Source of the DNA: CALBPI01 sp038521865
GTDB taxonomy: Bacteria > Pseudomonadota > Gammaproteobacteria > Steroidobacterales > Woeseiaceae
Length of the DNA stretch: 64,000 nt
Direction of reading: 5' to 3'
Assembly (NCBI GenBank): GCA_038521865.1
Contig: JBCBKO010000007.1
Coordinates: forward strand, 19,770 to 83,769
Under the pieces are notes generated by a model. That model made no database searches, had not been told where the DNA came from, and worked only from the letters and a program-made list of their open reading frames with translations. The position numbers were made by a program, and so were the translations under genes. Below, piece after piece: positions 43,387 to 51,597 of this stretch. Numbering within the stretch: the stretch's first letter is position 1; each line of letters begins with the position of its first letter.

Positions 43387-44838
43387 ATGCTAAGACGGAC
43401 TAAGATCGTGGCAACCATGGGACCCGCTAGCGACACCGAAGAGGTGTTGAAGCAGATGATCGCCAACGGGCTCAACGTCGCTCGACTGAATTTCTCTCAT
43501 GGTTCAGCGGATGAAATGGAGGCGCGGTGCTCGCGCATTCGGCGCGTCGCTGCCCAGGCTGATCAACAGATTGCGATTTTGGGCGACTTGCAAGGACCCA
43601 AGATTCGCATTCGGCAGTTCGCTGAGGGACGAGTGACGCTCGAGAATGGACAGGCGTTTTTCCTTGACCCGGAGTTGGATGCCAACTCCGGCACAGCTGA
43701 AGGGGTGGCGATCGCTTACGAGGCACTCGCCGATGATGTCTCGCCCGGGGATGTGCTGCTGCTCGATGACGGACAAGTCTCGTTGGAGGTGACCGGGGTT
43801 AGCGGGCAGCGCGTGTTCACCAAAGTGCTGAATGGTGGTGAGCTGTCCGATCGCAAGGGCATCAACAAACAGGGCGGTGGTTTGTCGGCATCTGCGCTCA
43901 CCGAGAAGGACGAAGAGGACATCCAGACTGCTGCAAATCTGGGCGTGGATTATCTGGCGGTTTCCTTCGTGCGCAATGCTTCGGATATTCGGCGCGCCCG
44001 AGCACTGTTTGAAGCTGCTGGCGGGCACGGTCGAATCGTCGCGAAAATCGAGCGAACGGAAGCGATAGACAACATCGATGAGATCATCGAGGCGAGTGAT
44101 GTGATCATGGTGGCGCGGGGTGATCTTGGCGTTGAGATGGGTTACGCAGAGCTTACGGGTTTGCAAAAACGCCTGATCCGTCAAACCCGATATGCCAACA
44201 AGGTAGTGATCACTGCCACCCAGATGATGGAGTCTATGATCAGCAATCCGATACCGACACGCGCAGAAGTCTCTGATGTCGCGAATGCGGTGATGGACGG
44301 CACTGATGCGGTGATGCTGTCGGCGGAAACGGCAATTGGTGCGCACCCGGCGCGCGTCATCGCTTCAATGGCGGCGGTCTGTGAGGGTGCCGAGAAATAC
44401 CAGACGCACCGGTATCGGGCTACACACCGCATGGACGACATGTTCCAGCACGTTGATGAAGCCATCGCTATGGCGACGATGTACACGGCGAATCATTTGG
44501 CGGTCAAGGCGATCATCGCCCTTACTGAGTCAGGTTCCACTACGTTATGGATGTCCCGTATCCGATCTGATATCCCGGTTTTCGCATTCACGCGACATGA
44601 CAGGACAAGCAGGCGTGTCACGTTGTATCGTGGCGTGTATCCGGTGGAATTCGACATCACGCACACCAATTCGGTGCGAGTCTACAACGAGGTGTGCGCT
44701 CGACTCTATAAGTTGGGCTACGTACAACCGGGAGATCGTGTGATCTTTACCAAGGGTGATCTCAGCGGCGTCGCTGGCGGCACCAATGCCATGAAGATTA
44801 TCGAAGTGCCCGACCCGGATATCATGATCACGAGCTGA
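43387..44838 (+). CDS. pyk: Pyruvate kinase
   Basis: 483 residues, barrel with inserted B domain. 'RTKIVATMGPASDTEEVL', 'LNFSHGSADE', 'ILGDLQGPKIRI' and the active-site block 'VMVARGDLGVEMG' with 'VITATQMMESM'. C-terminal allosteric domain present. ATG 43387 with GGGGAC upstream; the 94-base gap after pgk contains only a short GGGTTTGAACCC hairpin. Not followed by fba, which often accompanies gap-pgk-pyk. Confidence 0.98.
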   Translation: MLRRTKIVATMGPASDTEEVLKQMIANGLNVARLNFSHGSADEMEARCSRIRRVAAQADQQIAILGDLQGPKIRIRQFAEGRVTLENGQAFFLDPELDANSGTAEGVAIAYEALADDVSPGDVLLLDDGQVSLEVTGVSGQRVFTKVLNGGELSDRKGINKQGGGLSASALTEKDEEDIQTAANLGVDYLAVSFVRNASDIRRARALFEAAGGHGRIVAKIERTEAIDNIDEIIEASDVIMVARGDLGVEMGYAELTGLQKRLIRQTRYANKVVITATQMMESMISNPIPTRAEVSDVANAVMDGTDAVMLSAETAIGAHPARVIASMAAVCEGAEKYQTHRYRATHRMDDMFQHVDEAIAMATMYTANHLAVKAIIALTESGSTTLWMSRIRSDIPVFAFTRHDRTSRRVTLYRGVYPVEFDITHTNSVRVYNEVCARLYKLGYVQPGDRVIFTKGDLSGVAGGTNAMKIIEVPDPDIMITS

Positions 44839-44855
44839 AAAGCGCAGGAACGCAT

Positions 44856-45710
44856 ATGAGCGACAAGAAGTTTGAAGGTACCGACCAGTACATCGCCACA
44901 GAGGACTTGATGATGGCAGTCAATGCCGGCGTCACGTTACAGCGTCCGATACTCGTCAAAGGCGAGCCAGGCACCGGCAAAACGATGCTGGCGGAGGAGG
45001 TCGCTCGATCGTTAGGTATGCCCCTGTTCGAATGGCACATCAAGTCGACGACCAAAGCCCAGCAAGGTTTGTATGAATATGATGCTGTAGCCCGGCTGCG
45101 TGATTCACAGCTCGGCAACGAGAAAGTACATGACATCGCTAACTACATTCTGAAGGGCAGTCTCTGGCGTGCTTTCGAGTCGGACGTACAACCTGTGCTC
45201 CTGATCGACGAAATTGATAAGGCGGACATTGAGTTCCCGAATGATTTGTTGCGCGAACTCGATCGTATGGAATTCACCGTTTATGAAACGGGTGAAACGG
45301 TACGCGCCAAACACCGCCCGGTCATCATCATCACGAGTAACAATGAGAAGGAATTACCGGACGCGTTCTTGCGTCGCTGTTTCTTCCACTACATCAAATT
45401 CCCTGATGAAGCGACGATGCAACGCATCGTGGATGTGCACTTCCCTGAGCTCAAGAAAGATCTCTTGCGGGAGGCATTGACCCGATTCTTCGAGGTTCGC
45501 GAAACACCGGGCCTCAAGAAAAAGCCGTCGACTTCCGAGTTGCTGGACTGGATCAAACTTTTGTTGGCCGAAGATCTGCCCGCAGAAGCGCTGAAGTCGC
45601 AGGATTCGAAAAAGGCGATCCCACCACTCTACGGTGCGTTGCTTAAGAACGAGCAGGATGTACATTTGTTTGAACGACTCGTTTTCCTCGATAGGAGCCA
45701 GCGCAACTAA
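44856..45710 (+). CDS. MoxR-family AAA+ ATPase
   Basis: 284 residues. Walker A 'KGEPGTGKTMLAEEVARSL' at about 35-43, Walker B 'VLLIDEIDKAD', sensor 1 'IIITSNNEKELPD' and arginine finger region 'AFLRRCFFHYI'. MoxR proteins usually act as chaperones with a VWA partner to mature an enzyme or complex; the partner is the next gene. Begins 17 bases after pyk and is probably in its transcript. Target not known. Confidence 0.93.
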   Translation: MSDKKFEGTDQYIATEDLMMAVNAGVTLQRPILVKGEPGTGKTMLAEEVARSLGMPLFEWHIKSTTKAQQGLYEYDAVARLRDSQLGNEKVHDIANYILKGSLWRAFESDVQPVLLIDEIDKADIEFPNDLLRELDRMEFTVYETGETVRAKHRPVIIITSNNEKELPDAFLRRCFFHYIKFPDEATMQRIVDVHFPELKKDLLREALTRFFEVRETPGLKKKPSTSELLDWIKLLLAEDLPAEALKSQDSKKAIPPLYGALLKNEQDVHLFERLVFLDRSQRN

Positions 45711-45721
45711 GCGTCGGAATT

Positions 45722-46900
45722 ATGCTGATTCGATTCTTCTACATGCTCCGAGAGGCGGGCCTGAAGACTTCGCTGACAGAGCTTTTGACGTTGCTCGCTG
45801 CGATGAAGGAAGGGTTGGCAGGGACCAGCGTGGATCAGTTCTACTTTCTGGCGCGAGCCTGCCTTGTGAAGGACGAGACGCAATTTGATCGGTTCGACCA
45901 GGTCTTCGCTGCGCACTTCAAAGGCATCGAGGAAGCGTTCTCAACGCTGATGGGGGAGATTCCTGCCGATTGGCTTCAGCAGCTGAACCAACTGGAGCTG
46001 ACCGACGAGGAGCGCGCGCAGATTGAGGCAATGGGTGGCCTCGAAGCTTTGATGGAAGCCCTGGAAGAGCGACTGCGCGAGCAAGATGAGCGGCACGAGG
46101 GTGGCAACAAGTGGATCGGCACGGGCGGCACCTCGCCATTTGGCGTCGGTGGTTTTAACCCCGAAGGCGTGCGAATTGGCGAACAACGCGGTGGCGGCCA
46201 GCGTCGCGGTGTGAAGGTCTGGGAGAAGCGGGAGTATCGCAATCTCGACGACTCCGTTGAGCTCGGCACACGCAATATCAAGCTCGCGTTACGCAAGCTG
46301 CGAAAGTTTGCGCGCGAGGGTTCAGCCGATCAGTTGGACTTGCCGGATACGATCTCAAGCACTGCACGGAACGCGGGCTACCTCGATATTAAAATGGTGC
46401 CGGAGCGCCATAATGCAGTGAAAGTGTTGCTGTGTTTGGACATCGGTGGCTCGATGGATGATCACGTTCGGGTCTGTGAAGAAATGTTTTCGGCGGCGAG
46501 CAGTGAGTTCAAACATCTCGAGTATTTTTACTTCCACAACTTCATCTATGAGAGTCTTTGGAAAGATAACCGTCGGCGACATAGCGAGCGCATCGGCGTG
46601 CAGGAAATCATCAACAAGTATGGACCTGACTACAAACTGATCTTTGTTGGTGACGCAACAATGTCTCCCTATGAAATAATGTACGCGGGCGGCAGTGTCG
46701 AGCACTGGAACGATGAGCCTGGCGCTGTCTGGATTAACCGATTGCTTCAAGTCTATCCAAAGTCGATTTGGTTGAACCCCGAGCCCGAACAGCGCTGGCC
46801 TTACACGCCTTCAGTCAAGCTGACTCAGGAAATCATGTCCGAGCGCATGTTCCCGCTGACCGTGGGTGGTTTGGATCAGGCGATCAAGCGATTGCAGTGA
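45722..46900 (+). CDS. CoxE-like VWA-domain protein, partner of the MoxR ATPase
   Basis: 392 residues. Helical N-terminal region with an acidic middle, a Gly-rich linker ('GTGGTSPFGVGGFNPEG') and a C-terminal VWA domain (about 215-385). The MIDAS motif is 'LDIGGSMDD', with Gly in place of the first Ser of DxSxS but Asp and last Ser kept. Proteins of this type pair with MoxR in gammaproteobacteria. ATG 45722, 11 bases after the ATPase. No signal peptide. Confidence 0.88.
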   Translation: MLIRFFYMLREAGLKTSLTELLTLLAAMKEGLAGTSVDQFYFLARACLVKDETQFDRFDQVFAAHFKGIEEAFSTLMGEIPADWLQQLNQLELTDEERAQIEAMGGLEALMEALEERLREQDERHEGGNKWIGTGGTSPFGVGGFNPEGVRIGEQRGGGQRRGVKVWEKREYRNLDDSVELGTRNIKLALRKLRKFAREGSADQLDLPDTISSTARNAGYLDIKMVPERHNAVKVLLCLDIGGSMDDHVRVCEEMFSAASSEFKHLEYFYFHNFIYESLWKDNRRRHSERIGVQEIINKYGPDYKLIFVGDATMSPYEIMYAGGSVEHWNDEPGAVWINRLLQVYPKSIWLNPEPEQRWPYTPSVKLTQEIMSERMFPLTVGGLDQAIKRLQ

Positions 46901-46909
46901 GCGAACCTG

Positions 46910-48133
46910 ATGACGGACAGGCCAATCCAGTCTGAACCGTTTGCAACCGAGCGCACCGCGCTGGTTCTGCCTGGCGGAGGTGCTCGCGGCGCCTTCCAGG
47001 TAGGGGTGCTCAAAGCGATATCCGAACTGTTGCCGAAGCGTACTCGCAACCCGTTCCCCATTGTCAGCGGCACATCCGCGGGGGCGATCAATTCCGTGGT
47101 ACTCGCAAGCCGGGCGCAACGATTCCGTTTCGCGGTCGAAGAGATGGAGCGCGTCTGGTCGAACTTCGAAACTTCCATGGTGTATCGCAGTGATGCCATG
47201 ACCATGCTCAAGTCGAGCCTGCACTGGCTGACGGCTTTGGTCTTTGGAGGACTAGGCGTCGCGAATCCAAAATCACTTCTCAACAACGAACCACTGCGTG
47301 CGCTTTTGTCGAGGAACGTGAGGTTCCCGATGATCCAGCGAAATATCGAACGCGGGTTTGTCGATGCAGTCGCCGTGACTGCAGCTGGCTACAGTACCTC
47401 TCGGTCTGTTACGTTTTTCCAAGCGGGCGAATCGAGTAGTGGCTGGAATCGCACACGCCGTATCGGTGTGCGCGAGCGCATCAATCTGGACCACCTTATG
47501 GCCAGTATTGCAGTGCCAATGATCTTTCCACCGGTATCGATCGGCGGTGAATACTACGGCGACGGTGCGATGCGCCAGGCAACACCGCTGTCACCCGCAG
47601 TTCATCTGGGTGCTGACCGAATACTGGTTATCGGAGTGCGCGACGAGAAAGCGGATCATGCATCGGCACTTGCAGAAGCCAGCTACCCGGGCTTTGGGCA
47701 GATTGCCGGGTATGTGCTGGACACACTGTTTCTGGATGGCCTGTATTCGGATCTCGAACGACTCGCCCGCACTAACCGACTGTTAGAGTCCGTCCCTTCG
47801 GAGCAGCGACGTGGATTTTCAGCGCAGATGCGCGTGATCGACACGATGGTGGTATTGCCGAGTATCGACCTCAGACGATTGGCGCTTCAGTACATTCGTG
47901 AACTCCCGCGACCGGTGAGGTTGTTACTGGGAGGGATTGGCGGCAAGGAAGGGCGGCTGCTCAGCTTCCTGTTGTTTGAGTCCGGCTTTACACGAGCATT
48001 GATCCAGCAAGGCTACGACGATGCGATGCGAGTGAAAGACCAGCTGCTTGCTTTCGTAACCGGAGCGCCGGTACCTGCATTGTCTGCACCCGACGAGGTC
48101 GCTGATGATTTGACGGGTACTTATCGCGTCTGA
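46910..48133 (+). CDS. Patatin-like phospholipase
   Basis: 407 residues. Oxyanion motif 'LPGGGARGAFQVGVLK', nucleophile 'GTSAG' and dyad Asp in 'YGDGAMRQATP', the full catalytic set of a patatin. Hydrolyses lipids, probably at the cytoplasmic or membrane face since no signal peptide is seen; 'HWLTALVFGGLGV' may be membrane-associated. C-terminal ~130 residues (DUF3336-free) are of unknown role. ATG 46910, nine bases after the VWA gene. Converges with mgtE across four bases. Confidence 0.9.
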   Translation: MTDRPIQSEPFATERTALVLPGGGARGAFQVGVLKAISELLPKRTRNPFPIVSGTSAGAINSVVLASRAQRFRFAVEEMERVWSNFETSMVYRSDAMTMLKSSLHWLTALVFGGLGVANPKSLLNNEPLRALLSRNVRFPMIQRNIERGFVDAVAVTAAGYSTSRSVTFFQAGESSSGWNRTRRIGVRERINLDHLMASIAVPMIFPPVSIGGEYYGDGAMRQATPLSPAVHLGADRILVIGVRDEKADHASALAEASYPGFGQIAGYVLDTLFLDGLYSDLERLARTNRLLESVPSEQRRGFSAQMRVIDTMVVLPSIDLRRLALQYIRELPRPVRLLLGGIGGKEGRLLSFLLFESGFTRALIQQGYDDAMRVKDQLLAFVTGAPVPALSAPDEVADDLTGTYRV

Positions 48134-48137
48134 GTAG

Positions 48138-49487
48138 CTACAACAATAACCAAGCGCCTAAGCCGAGAAATACGCCGTAGCCGACAACGTCGGTAATGGT
48201 GGTAAGGACAACACCACCAGCGAGCGCCGGGTCGATATTGAGGCGTTTCAGCGCCATCGGAATCATGAAGCCACACAACGCGGCGACGAAGAGATTGCAT
48301 GCCATCGCAACGGCGATCAGCACACCAATGATCCAGGTCTTGAACCACATTGCTGTGACGACGGCTACCAGCAATGCCCAGAACACCCCATTCAGAATTC
48401 CAACACTGAGCTCGCGCCGCAACGCCGATATCGCGTTCGAGCGTTCGATCTGCCCGAGTGCGAGCGCGCGCGTGATGATGGTGAGCGTCTGGGTTCCGGC
48501 AACTCCACCCATACTTGGCACCACCGGCATCAGCACGGCAAGCAGCACCACCTGATCGATTGTTGCCTGGAATAAATCGACGACGCTGGCTGCCAGGAAG
48601 GCGGTTAGCAGATTGATGCCGAGCCATACGGCCCTACGCCTTGCACTTTGGAACACGGGTGCGAACAGGTCGAAGTCCTCATCGAGTCCTGCGGCGCCCA
48701 TGATGGAGTGCTCCGCCTCGTCGCGCACGACATCCATCACGTCATCCACCGTAATTCGACCCACAAGACGATTATCGTCATCGACCACCGCAACTGACAG
48801 CAGGTCGCGATCTTCGAACTGGCGAACAATCTCGTTGGATTCCGTCATCACATTAACGGAGATGTCGCCGCGCTCAATATACTCGTCAACGAGGGCTGAT
48901 GGGTCCGCTACGAGAAGTCGGGTAATCGGCAGCGCGCCGAGCAAGTGATCGTCGCGGTCAACGACAAACAGCAGGTCTGTCCGATCTGGAAGGAAGGCGT
49001 GTGCACGCAGATAACGCAGAACCACTTCAATCGAAACATCGGCTCGAATCGAAATGGTGTCGGTGTCCATAAGGCCACCAGCGCTGTTTTCGGGATAGGC
49101 CAGAACCTCTCGTAGTCGCTCGCGTTCCTGGCCGTCGAGAGACTTCAATACTTCGGCGGTGATTGCCTCCGGGAGATCGACGATCAGGTCCGCAAGATCG
49201 TCGACGGCCATGCCGCCCGTGGCAGCAACGACCTGATCGGCGTTCATTGACTGAAGCAGGCCGTCACGAACCTCGTCGGCGAGTTCGACGAGGACCTCGC
49301 CTTCGATATCGCGATCAACCAATTCCCAAACGACGCGTCGTTCGGTTACTGGTAGTGACTCAAGCAGACGGGCAACTTCACCGGGACGCAGACCGGCGAT
49401 CATTCGGCGAGCAGAACGGAGAGTTCCACTCTCCAGCGCATCGCGAAGGGAGCCTAACGTCGATTTTTCGGTGGTCGTCGCGTCCAT
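48138..49487 (-). CDS. mgtE: Magnesium transporter MgtE
   Basis: 449 residues. N-terminal MgtE domain (about 30-130), two CBS domains (about 135-260) that gate on cytosolic Mg, then five membrane helices (about 283-449) with the pore motif 'PVVPSMGGVAGTQTLTI'. A homodimeric inner-membrane Mg channel. It follows rapZ by 54 bases on the same strand, at the end of the rpoN-linked cluster, where related bacteria also place mgtE but with ptsH and ptsI in between; those are absent here. Confidence 0.95.
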   Translation of the reverse strand: MDATTTEKSTLGSLRDALESGTLRSARRMIAGLRPGEVARLLESLPVTERRVVWELVDRDIEGEVLVELADEVRDGLLQSMNADQVVAATGGMAVDDLADLIVDLPEAITAEVLKSLDGQERERLREVLAYPENSAGGLMDTDTISIRADVSIEVVLRYLRAHAFLPDRTDLLFVVDRDDHLLGALPITRLLVADPSALVDEYIERGDISVNVMTESNEIVRQFEDRDLLSVAVVDDDNRLVGRITVDDVMDVVRDEAEHSIMGAAGLDEDFDLFAPVFQSARRRAVWLGINLLTAFLAASVVDLFQATIDQVVLLAVLMPVVPSMGGVAGTQTLTIITRALALGQIERSNAISALRRELSVGILNGVFWALLVAVVTAMWFKTWIIGVLIAVAMACNLFVAALCGFMIPMALKRLNIDPALAGGVVLTTITDVVGYGVFLGLGAWLLL

Positions 49488-49541
49488 GACAGACTGCCAG
49501 AGTTGATCCGCCCGGCAGTGTAGCGCGCGGCCGCGCTAATT

Positions 49542-50429
49542 TCAGGCGCTGGCGTGACCTGCGGCCGTCAGGAGCTCGTTATGACGGATGGTGATGTTGA
49601 GTTCTTCGCTATTCAGCGCTCGTGCGATTCGCTCTGCCATGTAGACCGATCGATGTTGCCCACCGGTGCAGCCGAGCGCGATGGTCAGGTAACTTCTGGA
49701 AAAGTTTTGGAACTGCGGCAACCATGTTTTGCAAAAAGCGATAATGCTGTCGCGCATCTCGGCGACCACTGGCTGGCTGTCGAGATAGTCGATAACCGCG
49801 TGGTCCAGCCCGGTCTGTCGACGCAGATGCGGCTCCCAGTAGGGGTTCGGCAGGCAACGCAGATCGAATACGTAGTCAGCGTCTGGTGGTAGCCCATGTT
49901 TGTAGCCGAAGGATTCGATCAGTACCGACAAACGGTGTGATTCGCGAGGAGCAACGCGCTCGCGAACCAGATCACGTAGCTCGTAGACGCTCGTGCGGGT
50001 GGTATCGATGATGAGGTCGGCCAGTACCAGTACTTCTGTCAGGCGTCGTCGTTCCTCATCGATCGCGTCGCGCAGACTCATGTCGTCAGTCGCGAGTGGA
50101 TGTCTGCGGCGCGTTTCGCTGTAGCGCTTCAGGAGCACCTCGTCTGAGGTTTGCAAAAAGAGGATCTCGACAGCGATGTCCTGAGACTTGAGTCGTGACA
50201 CCTGTTCGCTCAGTCGGTTCAGGTCGGTCGCCTTGGTCCGTGCATCGACGCCGAGCGCAATCTTCTCGTTGGACGGTTGGTCACCGCTCATGAAGTCTTC
50301 CGTGAGCTTGTCGAGCAGCGTGATCGGTAGGTTGTCGATGGCGAAGTAGCCGAGGTCTTCGAGCACGTTCAAAGCCACAGTTTTTCCAGAGCCCGACAAA
50401 CCACTAACGATGATCAGGCGCTTCACCAT
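49542..50429 (-). CDS. rapZ: RNase adapter protein RapZ
   Basis: 295 residues. Walker A 'SGLSGSGKTVALNVLEDLG' at the N-terminus and 'GCTGGQHRSVYMAERIA' at the C-terminus are diagnostic. In E. coli RapZ binds glucosamine-6-phosphate and guides RNase E to GlmZ sRNA. ATG 50429, nine bases after ptsN, co-transcribed. Whether the sRNA partners exist here cannot be seen. Confidence 0.95.
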   Translation of the reverse strand: MVKRLIIVSGLSGSGKTVALNVLEDLGYFAIDNLPITLLDKLTEDFMSGDQPSNEKIALGVDARTKATDLNRLSEQVSRLKSQDIAVEILFLQTSDEVLLKRYSETRRRHPLATDDMSLRDAIDEERRRLTEVLVLADLIIDTTRTSVYELRDLVRERVAPRESHRLSVLIESFGYKHGLPPDADYVFDLRCLPNPYWEPHLRRQTGLDHAVIDYLDSQPVVAEMRDSIIAFCKTWLPQFQNFSRSYLTIALGCTGGQHRSVYMAERIARALNSEELNITIRHNELLTAAGHASA

Positions 50430-50438
50430 GGCTCCGGT

Positions 50439-50945
50439 TTACCCTCGTCCTGTCGCTAGTTGACTGGCTGCGAGACGCTCAGCCGCATGGTCATCGTGTT
50501 TGAGCACGTCAAACAGGGCCGGAGAATCCGGGGCTTCGCGAAGCGCCTGAATCAGGCTCGCGTCCAGCACCCGCTGCGTTAGCAGCCGCAGCTGCTCTGT
50601 TGCCGCCTCATCGGCGTCATCAGCGACGATGAAGCCGAACAGGATGTCGACCTTTTCGTCTTGTGGGCTGTCGAAATCGATCGGCGCGCCCAAACGCAGT
50701 ACGCACGCACAAGGTTCGAAAACACCCTGAAGCCGTGCGTGAGGGACAGCGACGCCGCCCTCGGTAGCGGTGCAGCCCCATCGCTCGCGTTCGAGCAATG
50801 CGTCGAAAATGTCGTCGGAGGAGGTTGCTGGTGCAGCTTCAGTGAGCCGTTGGCTCAGGATCTGCAGTGCGTGCTTCTTGCTGCCCGCCTCGACGTCGAT
50901 GAAGACGTTGTCGGTGCTGAGCAGGCTCTGGAATGTGAGTGGCAT
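50439..50945 (-). CDS. ptsN: Nitrogen-PTS enzyme IIA
   Basis: 168 residues, PTS EIIA type 2 domain. Phospho-accepting His69 in 'GGVAVPHARL'. Regulatory phosphotransfer protein affecting K+ transport and nitrogen/carbon balance rather than sugar uptake. ATG 50945 chosen: a TTG 33 bases upstream lies inside the T-run of a terminator. rapZ follows. Npr and EI-Ntr genes are not in this window. Confidence 0.93.
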   Translation of the reverse strand: MPLTFQSLLSTDNVFIDVEAGSKKHALQILSQRLTEAAPATSSDDIFDALLERERWGCTATEGGVAVPHARLQGVFEPCACVLRLGAPIDFDSPQDEKVDILFGFIVADDADEAATEQLRLLTQRVLDASLIQALREAPDSPALFDVLKHDDHAAERLAASQLATGRG

Positions 50946-50976
50946 TGTGGTTTGTTCTGTCACGGCATCAAGCGCC

Positions 50977-51008
50977 AAAAAAAAGCCGGTGGCTCCACCG
51001 CCACCGGC
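50977..51008 (-). terminator. Strong terminator between hpf and ptsN
   Basis: On the minus strand GCCGGTGGC (51008-51000) / GCCACCGGC (50993-50985), perfect nine-base GC-rich stem, six-base loop, then eight T (50984-50977). It lies between hpf and ptsN, so it should end or attenuate the rpoN-hpf message before ptsN-rapZ. Confidence 0.88.
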
Positions 51009-51057
51009 TCGCGTCGCGATTATGCCACGGGCAATGCTCGAGGCAAATTCGGTTTAG

Positions 51058-51381
51058 TCAGGCGTCGGCACCCGGTTTGGCTCCGCCACGAGGGTGATGA
51101 TTACAACGCTTTTCTTTGTGTTTCAGGATTCGCCGATCCAGCTTGTCGGCAAGGCGATCAATCGCAGCGTACATGTCAGGTTCAATCGATTCTGCATACA
51201 CTTGGGCTCCCCTCAGATTCGCGGTCGCCTCGGCCTTATGCCCCTGTTTCTCGACGGTGAGAATACAGTGCACCTGACTCACATGGTCAAAGTGCTTCTC
51301 GATGCGATGCATCTTGGTGCCGACATACTCCCTGAGTGCGGCGGATACATCGACGTGATGTCCTGTAACGTTTAGCTGCAT
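51058..51381 (-). CDS. hpf: Ribosome hibernation promoting factor (short form)
   Basis: 107 residues, a single S30AE/RaiA-type domain ('MQLNVTGHHVDVSAALREYV', 'ADKLDRRILKHKEK') without the C-terminal dimerisation domain of long HPF. Binds 30S/100S ribosomes in stationary phase. ATG 51381 with AAGGAG upstream. Follows rpoN as in other gammaproteobacteria, but after a 216-base gap. Confidence 0.95.
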   Translation of the reverse strand: MQLNVTGHHVDVSAALREYVGTKMHRIEKHFDHVSQVHCILTVEKQGHKAEATANLRGAQVYAESIEPDMYAAIDRLADKLDRRILKHKEKRCNHHPRGGAKPGADA

Positions 51382-51597
51382 GGGTTGCTCCTTGTTGCTG
51401 CTGCTGGATGTATTGGCTTTTCTGAAACCTCCTTACTAAAGCCGAAAAAACAATAAGTTACGCAAAGTGAGTCCGCACTGTGCACCTCACTTCTATAAAG
51501 CATCTGAGTTCGATAATGCGCCTCTACGCGCCTGCCTGCAAGCTCCGGCTGTGACCTTTGTCGAGGAAATGACCGAACCCCTTGAGGGGCGGGATTC
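51382..51597. other. Non-coding gap between rpoN and hpf
   Basis: 216 bases without a convincing gene. On the minus strand a short hairpin (CCCCTCAAGGGG) follows rpoN, and nearer hpf a long-range GGCTTT/AAAGCC pair encloses an unused TAAGGAGG sequence. It may contain a separate hpf promoter, but no clear -35/-10 pair is visible. Confidence 0.4.

Noticed and set aside
50946..50978. Upstream TTG start for ptsN
   Set aside because: The TTG sits in the T-run of a terminator, and the EIIA domain begins after ATG 50945.
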